Source of the DNA: Roseiarcus sp049509635
GTDB lineage: Bacteria; Pseudomonadota; Alphaproteobacteria; Rhizobiales; Beijerinckiaceae
NCBI GenBank assembly: GCA_049509635.1
Contig: JBEKZS010000020.1
Location: forward strand, 1-40,675
DNA length: 40,675 bases
Direction of reading: 5' to 3'
The translations under genes were made by a program, and so were the position numbers. Under the pieces are notes generated by a model, which searched no databases, had not been told where the DNA came from, and was given only the letters and a program-made list of their open reading frames with translations. Of the stretch, positions 34,433 to 40,675 are shown piece by piece. Each line of letters starts with the position of its first letter. Position 1 is the stretch's first letter.

Positions 34433-35275
34433 TCACGCCTTGACCGAGCCGGCGGTGAGCCCGGCGACGTAATGCTCGACGAAGAACGAATAGACGATCG
34501 CCACCGGAATCGAGCCCAGCAGGGCGGCGGCCATCAATTGGCCCCAGTAGAACACGTCGCCGCGCACGAGTTCGGCGATGGCGCCGACCGGGACGGTGCG
34601 GACCTCGGTCCTGGTGAGGAATATCAGCGCGTAGAGAAACTCGTTCTGGGCCAGCGTGAAGGCGAAAATGCCGGCGGAAATGAAGCCGGGGGCGCAGAGC
34701 GGGAGCACCACCTTGATCATCGTCTGCAGCCGGCTCGCCCCGTCGATCCGCGCCGCCTCCTCCAGTTCCCGTGGGATGCTCTTGAAATAGCCCATCAGCA
34801 GCCAGGCGCAGAACGGGACGAGCATGGTCGGATAGGTGAGGATCACCGAGGTCAGGGTGTTGCCGAGGCCCAGGCGGTTGATGATGTCGGCCATGGGTAT
34901 GAACAGCAGCGGCTGCGGGACGAGATAGGTCGCCGCGACGGCGAACGCGATCAATCCTGCGCCTGGAAAGCGCATGCGCGCGAGCGGATAGGCCAGCATG
35001 ACGCCGAGGACCAGCGAGATCGCGGTCGAGACGACCGCGACCACGGTCGTGTTCCACATCCACTGCAGGAAGCTGGTTTCGGTGAGCAGGTCGACATAGT
35101 GCTTGAGCGTCGGATGGTGGACGATCAGCGGCATCGCGTGGGTATTGTAGAGTTCCTGGTTCGGCTTCAGCGAGGTCACCGCCATCCAATAGAAGGGAAA
35201 CAGGGTCAGGGTGAGAAAGAACGCGAGCGGCAGCCAGAGCTGGGCGATGCGCCGCAGGCGGCCGCGCTGGACCAC
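34433..35275 (-). CDS. Sugar-type ABC transporter permease (MalG/UgpE-like)
   Basis: Predicted 280-residue inner-membrane permease with six helices. It begins after a short basic stretch with LWLPLAFFLTLTLFPFYWMAVTSLKP and has the family EAA loop IPRELEEAARIDGASRLQTMIKVVLPLCAPG, then GVMLAYPLARMRFPGAG and a C-terminal YVAGLTAGSVKA tail (GLtaGAVKG form). The GTG at 35275 lies two bases after the stop of the partner permease and has AGGAG upstream. The substrate is probably a sugar, polyol or glycerol-phosphate-like compound. Confidence 0.9.
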   Translation of the reverse strand: MVQRGRLRRIAQLWLPLAFFLTLTLFPFYWMAVTSLKPNQELYNTHAMPLIVHHPTLKHYVDLLTETSFLQWMWNTTVVAVVSTAISLVLGVMLAYPLARMRFPGAGLIAFAVAATYLVPQPLLFIPMADIINRLGLGNTLTSVILTYPTMLVPFCAWLLMGYFKSIPRELEEAARIDGASRLQTMIKVVLPLCAPGFISAGIFAFTLAQNEFLYALIFLTRTEVRTVPVGAIAELVRGDVFYWGQLMAAALLGSIPVAIVYSFFVEHYVAGLTAGSVKA

Positions 35276-35277
35276 GA

Positions 35278-36207
35278 CTAGGCTCTCCTCATGTAGAGGG
35301 TGAGAGCGACGATCAACAGACCCAGAAACGGCAGCATGGCGAGCGCCACGGACGCGCCGCGGCCGAGTTCGCCGCCACTCATGGCGATGCTGAAGGCATA
35401 GGTCGCAAAGAGGTGGGTCGCGTTGGCGGGCCCGCCGGCGGTCAGGACGTAGACGAGCTGGAAGTCGGAGAAAGTGAAGATGATCGAGAAAATCGTCACG
35501 ATCAGCAGCACCGGCCTCAGCAGCGGCAGGGTCACGAAGCGGAACAGCGCGACGGCGCCGGCGCCGTCGATCGTGGCCGCCTCGTAGAGATCGCCGGGGA
35601 TGGTCTGCAGGCCGGCGAGCAGCGTGATCGCATAGAACGGCAGTCCCCGCCAGGTGTTGATGACGATGATCGACGCCATCGCCAGATCGGCGTTGCCGAG
35701 CCATGACGGACCGCGCGTGGCCAGGCCGAGATGCACCAGCAGCCAGTTGACGACGCTGAAGGAGGGGTCGAGCATCCACATCCACGCGATCGTGCTGAGG
35801 ACGGTCGGCACGATGAACGGGAGCAGGATCAGCGCCCGCACGATGTTTTTCAGCGGGAAATCCTGGTTCATCACCAGGGCGAGGCCGAGCCCGCCGAGCA
35901 TTTTCAGGATCGTCGCGGCGGTCGTGTAGACGATCGTGTTGCGCGCGACCTGCCAGAAAACGGGATCTTGCGCGTCGTCGACGAAATTGCGCAGGCCGAC
36001 GAAGACCCCGGCGTGGCCGACCGGCCGGTCCTCCAGACTCAGCATGACTCCGTAGACAAGGGGGTAACCGACCAGCGCCGCCAGAAAGAGCAGCGGCGGC
36101 GCCATCATGACCCAGCTGAAGACCGCCTCACGATCGAGGGCGCTCGCGCCGCGAAGCAGCGAGCGGGGCGCGGCGCGATCGGGTAGCGCTGCGGACCGGA
36201 CCGCCAT
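35278..36207 (-). CDS. Sugar-type ABC transporter permease (MalF/UgpA-like)
   Basis: Predicted 309-residue permease. It begins with a polar N-terminus, then WVMMAPPLLFLAALVGYPLVYGVMLSLEDRP, the loop FVGLRNFVDDAQDPVFWQVARNTIVYT typical of MalF/UgpA proteins, six helices, and the EAA loop IPGDLYEAATIDGAGAVALFRFVTLPLLRP. It ends LALTLYMRRA. It is the partner of the next permease (2-base spacing) and follows the binding protein by 128 bases. No ATP-binding subunit lies on either side, so a shared ATPase encoded elsewhere must serve it. Confidence 0.9.
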   Translation of the reverse strand: MAVRSAALPDRAAPRSLLRGASALDREAVFSWVMMAPPLLFLAALVGYPLVYGVMLSLEDRPVGHAGVFVGLRNFVDDAQDPVFWQVARNTIVYTTAATILKMLGGLGLALVMNQDFPLKNIVRALILLPFIVPTVLSTIAWMWMLDPSFSVVNWLLVHLGLATRGPSWLGNADLAMASIIVINTWRGLPFYAITLLAGLQTIPGDLYEAATIDGAGAVALFRFVTLPLLRPVLLIVTIFSIIFTFSDFQLVYVLTAGGPANATHLFATYAFSIAMSGGELGRGASVALAMLPFLGLLIVALTLYMRRA

Positions 36208-36335
36208 TGCCTAGGCGCGCGCCGCCGGCGTCGCCCCCGAGGGGGCGCGCGTGAGCGCGAACGCTTCGTCCCGAACCGCCTGAATCATGATTTCCGCGGT
36301 CCCCCGCCGCCCAATTCCACGCCGGCGCCCGTCGT

Positions 36336-37631
36336 TCACGCCTGCCGGTAGATTTGCTTGATCTGCGTCTCCGCGCTCTTGATCACGTCGCGGGTCGATG
36401 CGCCCGCGCAGGCCTTGGCGAACATGTCGATGACCACATATTTGGCGATCACCGCGGATTGAGCCCGGCTCACCGGCGCCGGCCAGCCCGGGAGATGCGA
36501 AGTCGCGATCGAATCCCGGTAGGGCCTGTTGCGCGGCTCTGCCTCCCACATCGGCGAATCGTCATAGCCATGCAGGAACGGCGCGTAGTAGCTTTCGCCC
36601 GCGGCGAGCCAGCCGGCGAGCTGCTTGTCCTCCATCAGCCAGCGCAGGAACGCGCGGGCCGCCTCCTTGTCGGCGGCGTGGGTGAAGAGCGAATGGCTCC
36701 ACGGATTCAGAATGTGGAAGCGGCCCTTCGCTCCCGCAGGGTTCTGCGCGTGATCGGTCACGGCCGCAATGTCGGGGAAGTCGCGCTTGGCCGACCAGAG
36801 GATGCTCTCGGCGTTGTTCGTACAGGAGATCTGCTCGCTCAGGTAGGACTTGTTGTTGCTGGGATCGGTCCAGCTGAGAACATCCTCGAACATCGCCGCC
36901 TGATAGAACCTCCGGACGAAATCGACGGCGCGCGCAGTCTCGTCGGAATCGATGACGATCGTCCTGCCGTCCGCCTCGACTTCGCGGCCGCCATAGGACC
37001 ACAGCAGGGGGTAGAGCCAGCCGTGATTGTCGCCGAAGCCGTGCCCCATCTCGAAGCCGATCGGATGGCCGTTCGCCTTCAGCCTGGTTCCCGCTGCGAG
37101 AAGCTCGTCCCATGTCTGCGGGAAATCCTTGAACCCGGCTTCGGCGAACCAGTCCGTTCGCCAGACCATGACCTGCCCGACATTGCCCAGCGGCAACGCC
37201 TTCCATTTGCCGTCGACGACGCAGGCTTCGCGCGCGCCCGAATACCAACCGCCGGAGGCGGCGCCGACCGACTCCGCGATTTCGCTGAGGTCGACGTAGC
37301 GCTCATCGTAGAGGAACGGCCAGTTGAACATGTTGGCGGTGATTTCCGGCCCGGATCCGGTTTCAGCTATCGTCGTCACCCGGGTCTGAAGACTGCCGAC
37401 GCTCGCCAGTTCGTAATTGACCTTGATTCCCGTCGCCTTCTGATAGGCCGGGGCAAGCGTCTTCTGGAAATAGGCGTCGAAGGTCGTGATGAACGAATTC
37501 TCGTGCAGCACGCTGAGCGTCTTGGCCTGCGCGTTCGCGATCGCCGGCGTCAGCGCGCCGATCAGGCTCGTCGCGGTCAGCGTCAGGACCTGGCGTCGCG
37601 TCGGCGACTCTCGCCGCTGAATCCGCTGCAA
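36336..37631 (-). CDS. ABC transporter substrate-binding protein, family 1, Tat-exported
   Basis: Predicted periplasmic binding protein of 431 residues. The N-terminus SPTRRQVLTLTATSLIGALTPAIANAQ is a twin-arginine signal (TRRQVL). The mature part shows LSVLHENSFITTFDAYFQKTLAPAYQKATGIKVNYE, TDWFAEAGFKDFPQTWDELLAAGTRL, MGHGFGDNHGWLYPLLWSYGG and FLRWLMEDKQLAGWLAAGESYYAPF, the family-1 extracellular binding-protein pattern for sugars. The TTG start at 37631 is accepted because GGGAGG lies eight bases before it and the signal follows at once. It is the first gene of a binding protein-permease-permease row. The ligand is unknown. Confidence 0.9.
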   Translation of the reverse strand: MQRIQRRESPTRRQVLTLTATSLIGALTPAIANAQAKTLSVLHENSFITTFDAYFQKTLAPAYQKATGIKVNYELASVGSLQTRVTTIAETGSGPEITANMFNWPFLYDERYVDLSEIAESVGAASGGWYSGAREACVVDGKWKALPLGNVGQVMVWRTDWFAEAGFKDFPQTWDELLAAGTRLKANGHPIGFEMGHGFGDNHGWLYPLLWSYGGREVEADGRTIVIDSDETARAVDFVRRFYQAAMFEDVLSWTDPSNNKSYLSEQISCTNNAESILWSAKRDFPDIAAVTDHAQNPAGAKGRFHILNPWSHSLFTHAADKEAARAFLRWLMEDKQLAGWLAAGESYYAPFLHGYDDSPMWEAEPRNRPYRDSIATSHLPGWPAPVSRAQSAVIAKYVVIDMFAKACAGASTRDVIKSAETQIKQIYRQA

Positions 37632-37820
37632 CGCCCGATCCTCCCTGTGGTCGACCCGGTCGGAGCGGCGCGAGGCGCTTGCGGCGCCCGGGGGCCCACG
37701 TTATCGATATTGCCGTTCGAAGGCGCGGTTTGGCCGCACCTGTCTGGTTACCGGTCAATTGGTCCGACGATAACGAAAAGGCGGGCGATCCGCAATGGCG
37801 TCGGGCCGCGCGGAGCGGTC

Positions 37821-37831
37821 GGGGGGGGGGG
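37821..37831. repeat. Poly-G tract, 11 bases
   Basis: Eleven consecutive G on the plus strand, 77 bases before the start of the alpha/beta hydrolase. It lies inside a longer in-frame extension that begins with ATG at 37795, so a one-base slip would change the reading frame only if that start were used. Confidence 0.9.
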
Positions 37832-37908
37832 TGGCCGACGTCGCCGCGCCGCCGTCGAACAGCCGGTGGTATGCGGCTCGGCGAGGGCGGACCGAAAGGA
37901 GGCGGGGA

Positions 37909-38949
37909 ATGGTCGTCGCGGGCCCTGCGCCGTTGGAGCCGATGCCGCCCGCCCGCTATCCCGAGCCGCGCGAGGGGGAATGGGTGGCGCGTGACTTCCG
38001 GTTCCACACCGGGGCGGCGCTCGACCAATTGCGCATCCATTACCGGACCGTGGGTGAACCGTCCGGCGACCCCGTCGTCATCCTGCACGGCACCGCGAGT
38101 TCCGGCGCCGGCTTCCTGACCCCGGGCTTCGCGGGCGAACTGTTCGGCGCCGGACAGCCATTGGATGCAAACCGGCATTTCATCGTTCTGCCCGACGCCC
38201 TGGGCGCGGGAAATTCCACCAAGCCTTCCGACGGCTTGCGCGCGCGATTCCCGGGCTACAACTACGACGACATGGTCGCGGCGCAATACCGGCTCGTCAC
38301 CGAAGGACTTGGCCTTGGCCATTTGCGCCTGGTGATCGGCAATTCGATGGGCGGCATGCAGACCTGGATCTGGGGCGAGACATACCCCGATTTCATGGAC
38401 GGCTTCGTGCCGATGGCCTCGCTTCCCACGGCGATGTCCGGCCGCAACTGGATGATGCGACGCATGCTGATCGACGCGATCCGGAGGGATCCCGACTGGC
38501 ACGGCGGCGACTATCTCGTCCAGCCGCGCGCGATCGCCACGGCCAACGCCTTCTTCGGGATCGCCACCAACGGCGGAACCCTCGCGCTCCAGAAGGCCGC
38601 GCCCTCTCGCGAGGCGGCGGATCGGCTGGTCGACGAACGCCTCGCCGCGCCGTTCGCCGCCGACGCCAACGATTTCCTGTTCCAGTGGGAGGCGTCGCGC
38701 GACTATGACCCCGCGCCGAACCTGCATCGCGTGCGGGCGCCCGTGCTCGTCGTCAATTCGGCCGACGACGAGCGCTACCCGCCGGAGACGGGACTCCTCG
38801 AGCGTTCGCTCGCGAAGGTGAGGGACGCGCGCCTGCATCTGATCCCGGCGAGCGAAGAGACCGCGGGCCACGGCACCGTTGCCATGGCGAAGTTCTGGAA
38901 GCGCGAGCTTCAGGAGTTCCTGAGCGATTTGCCGCGAAGGCCGCGCTGA
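37909..38949 (+). CDS. Alpha/beta hydrolase, homoserine O-acetyltransferase-like
   Basis: Predicted 346-residue alpha/beta-hydrolase-fold enzyme. VVILHGTASSGAGFL forms the oxyanion region; LVIGNSMGGMQTWIWGETYPDFMD carries the nucleophile S146 in GNSMGG. VLVVNSADDERYPPETG carries the acid and SEETAGHGTVAM the histidine. The overall order matches the MetX/homoserine acyltransferase-like group of hydrolases, but the true acyl acceptor cannot be told and it may be a simple esterase. The ATG at 37909 has AGGAGG six bases upstream and is preferred over the ATG at 37795, whose extension is not conserved-looking and contains a poly-G run. It is divergent from the sugar ABC genes. Confidence 0.85.
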   Translation: MVVAGPAPLEPMPPARYPEPREGEWVARDFRFHTGAALDQLRIHYRTVGEPSGDPVVILHGTASSGAGFLTPGFAGELFGAGQPLDANRHFIVLPDALGAGNSTKPSDGLRARFPGYNYDDMVAAQYRLVTEGLGLGHLRLVIGNSMGGMQTWIWGETYPDFMDGFVPMASLPTAMSGRNWMMRRMLIDAIRRDPDWHGGDYLVQPRAIATANAFFGIATNGGTLALQKAAPSREAADRLVDERLAAPFAADANDFLFQWEASRDYDPAPNLHRVRAPVLVVNSADDERYPPETGLLERSLAKVRDARLHLIPASEETAGHGTVAMAKFWKRELQEFLSDLPRRPR

Positions 38950-39108
38950 ACGCACGTCGGATTGAGGCTGCCGGCGTCGTGGGAGCGGCGGCCCGGACCA
39001 TCTTCGGTTCCGGCCGCGCGGGCGTCCGAACCGCCGGCTTGCTCGCGGTCGTCAAACTTGTATGATGACGCGAGCGGCGGGGCGCGGCGCGCGAAGAGGA
39101 ATCGAGGC

Positions 39109-39759
39109 ATGCAGACGAGGCGAAAATTCCTCCTCGGGGCGCTGGCGCCGGCGTTGCTCGTGACCGCGGCGCGGGCGAACGTGCGTTGCGTTCCCGACGC
39201 CAGGCATGGCGGGGAATTGTGCAAGACCTCGATCGACTTCAAGGACGCCTATCAGGAGACCTACCATGCGCGCCATGAGCCGGCGGCGGTGTGGATCGCC
39301 TGCGTCGCCGTGGTGTTCGCGACCTACGGACACGTCGTCCAACAGACCCGAATCGCCGAGGAGGCCTATGGCGACGTCAGCAAAGTCGCGCTGGGGTCGA
39401 GCGCCGCCGCCATCGCGCCGCTGGCGCGGACCTGGAAGGACGACGACGGGGTCGCGTTCCGCGCTTCGGGCGAGCAATTGTTCGACTCCGGCGCGCCGGG
39501 CGCGAAATTCGACCAGGAGGCGTTGGTCCGGGCGGTCTCCGACGGCGATCCGGTCATTCTCGTCGGCGGCGGACACCCGGTGGTGCTGACCGCGCTGGCC
39601 TATGCGCAAAGGAACGGAGCTCAGCCGCTCGTCGCAGGGTTCGTGTTCGACCCGATGCCGATGATCGGGCCGCGGGCGCTCGACCTCGACGAGGTCGTTC
39701 CCGAGAGCGCCGGGGGCGATCTTCGATACGCGATACGCATGAAGCTGGTGAAGGCGTAG
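39109..39759 (+). CDS. Tat-exported papain-like (C39-type) protein, catalytic Cys apparently lost
   Basis: Predicted 216-residue exported protein. MQTRRKFLLGALAPALLVTAARA is a clear twin-arginine signal. The mature domain resembles papain-like cysteine peptidases of bacterial C39/C70 type: AAVWIACVAVVFATYGHVVQQTRIAEEAYGD aligns with the WCWAAC...MVFxxYGHxVxQxRI motif, and GDPVILVGGGHPVVLTALAY carries the His (H156). The nucleophile position of the motif is Val61 here, not Cys. C65 matches the second, non-catalytic cysteine of such motifs. The protein could be a peptide-binding pseudo-peptidase. The ATG at 39109 follows AGAGGA. It starts 159 bases after the hydrolase on the same strand. Confidence 0.72.
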   Translation: MQTRRKFLLGALAPALLVTAARANVRCVPDARHGGELCKTSIDFKDAYQETYHARHEPAAVWIACVAVVFATYGHVVQQTRIAEEAYGDVSKVALGSSAAAIAPLARTWKDDDGVAFRASGEQLFDSGAPGAKFDQEALVRAVSDGDPVILVGGGHPVVLTALAYAQRNGAQPLVAGFVFDPMPMIGPRALDLDEVVPESAGGDLRYAIRMKLVKA

Positions 39760-39797
39760 GGCCTGCCGGCCGCCGAGCGCGGGAAGCAGCGCCTGCG

Positions 39798-40628
39798 CTA
39801 GCGCTGACTCGCCGCCAGCTCCGCGAGCCAGGCGAGGACGGCGTCCTCGGCCTTTTCAGGCGTATTCTGATGGCGGCTCGGTATCGAGAGGTAGCGGTTG
39901 AGCGGATTGGCGGGGGCGTTGGCGAACCCATAGTCGGGGCCTCCGCGCTGCGTCGGATCCTCGGCGCCGGCGACCCACAGCAGCGGCGCGGTCAGGCGAC
40001 GCGCGTCGCCCGGTATGTCGGCCGGCGACGCCGGACCAAAAAAGCTCAGATAGATCGCCGGCGTGGTGGCGATTTCCGTCGTATAGGCGCCCGACGGGCC
40101 GAAGACGACATCGGCGAATGTCGCCTGCTCCTCGCCCTTGCCGTCCTCGGCAAGCCGGCGCGCCCGCGCGACGCTGTCGGCGACTTCGGCGTTCTCGGCC
40201 GCAGACCGCGCGTCATGCGCGGGCGCGAGAGCGAAAATCCCGAGCAGCCCGGAATGGCGGGCGCCGTAGGCGATCGCCGCGGCGCCGCCGAGGCTGAATC
40301 CGCCGACCGCGATCGAAGTCGCGCCCAGATTCCTCAGCCTGACGATCGCCTCGTCGATTGCAGCCAGGCACGCGTCGAACGGCGCCTCATAGCTGCGCCG
40401 GGCCGACCAGCACATGTCGGGCCGCCCGACGAGATAACCGCCTTTCTCCAGCGCCTGCGCCAGGCCCTCGATGATCCGGCCGGGCGCGCCCTGCTCTCCG
40501 TGCATCAACACGACTCCGATCCGCTCCGCGGCGCGGACCGGCTGGACGGCGGCCGTCGCGAGCCAGGCGGCCGGCAGGAGCAACAGCAGCGCGACGAGGC
40601 GCCGGAATCGGCATTCGGCAACAGGCAT
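39798..40628 (-). CDS. Exported alpha/beta hydrolase
   Basis: Predicted periplasmic hydrolase of 276 residues with a Sec signal (RRLVALLLLLPAAWLATAAVQPVRAAE). The fold is shown by GVVLMHGEQGAPG, the nucleophile S112 in VGGFSLGGAAAIAYGARH, the acid in WVAGAEDPTQ and the histidine in IPSRHQNTPE. The family (dienelactone-hydrolase-like or general esterase) covers many ester substrates. The ATG at 40628 has GGGAG upstream. It is convergent with the papain-like gene (38-base gap). The right end of the window begins just upstream of it. Confidence 0.82.
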   Translation of the reverse strand: MPVAECRFRRLVALLLLLPAAWLATAAVQPVRAAERIGVVLMHGEQGAPGRIIEGLAQALEKGGYLVGRPDMCWSARRSYEAPFDACLAAIDEAIVRLRNLGATSIAVGGFSLGGAAAIAYGARHSGLLGIFALAPAHDARSAAENAEVADSVARARRLAEDGKGEEQATFADVVFGPSGAYTTEIATTPAIYLSFFGPASPADIPGDARRLTAPLLWVAGAEDPTQRGGPDYGFANAPANPLNRYLSIPSRHQNTPEKAEDAVLAWLAELAASQR

Positions 40629-40675
40629 GGCGATCTCCCGGTCGGCGGCCCGCGGCGGGGTGGTCGCTACTCCTT

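Overview
The window looks like a chromosomal segment of a high-GC alphaproteobacterium, probably in the Hyphomicrobiales. This rests on strongly GC-biased codon use, thiamine genes in the order thiC-thiO-thiS-thiG-thiE-thiD behind a TPP riboswitch, a SigF/NrsF sigma pair of the Caulobacter type with matching promoter boxes, DUF2852 and DUF6489-type proteins, and a SleB-type hydrolase. Many genes overlap by exactly four bases (ATGA or GTGA). No rRNA, tRNA, CRISPR array, phage or insertion sequence was found.

Layout. Positions 235-5742 (minus strand) hold the complete thiamine operon with riboswitch and promoter; thiO carries an in-frame palindromic REP-like element. Positions 5816-10084 hold a DsbA-like oxidoreductase, then sigF-nrsF (minus) divergent from bufB-bufC-doxX (plus), a bufferin-type MNIO module that lacks an adjacent precursor gene. 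Positions 10131-14645 hold two large paralogous polytopic membrane proteins (GT-C-like) with a truncated third copy between them; all three copies start behind the same ~22-bp leader. Positions 14698-24096 (minus) hold an amidase, a peptide-type binding protein, a DUF2306/DUF2852 pair behind a perfect inverted repeat, the ABC genes dppFDCB and an omega-amino-acid aminotransferase. This is plausibly an uptake and catabolic module for an amide, peptide or omega-amino acid. Divergent from the aminotransferase is a decayed XRE-type regulator whose helix-turn-helix is stretched by a hexanucleotide microsatellite.

Positions 24646-28297 (plus) hold a SleB-family hydrolase, a double-ACT (GcvR-like) protein, a DUF6489 protein and an MFS transporter. 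Positions 28479-34287 hold PQQ biosynthesis split over two strands: pqqB-pqqC-(benzoylformate decarboxylase-like gene) on plus, and pqqA, pqqD, pqqE on minus. pqqA encodes only 25 residues and was found by reading the sequence upstream of pqqD; it has its own promoter. The convergent gap between the halves (31828-32420) contains an AT-rich array of GGAA boxes at 10-bp spacing. Positions 34433-37631 (minus) hold a sugar-type ABC importer (binding protein and two permeases) with no ATPase in view. Positions 37909-40628 hold two alpha/beta hydrolases and a Tat-exported papain-like protein that seems to have lost its catalytic cysteine.

Links between regions are inferred. The thiamine operon makes TPP, the cofactor of the decarboxylase encoded beside pqqC; PQQ serves periplasmic dehydrogenases, none of which is in the window. 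The best candidates for unusual biology are the precursor-less bufB-bufC-doxX operon, the decarboxylase inside the PQQ locus, the phased repeat array, the triplicated membrane gene and the microsatellite-disrupted regulator.
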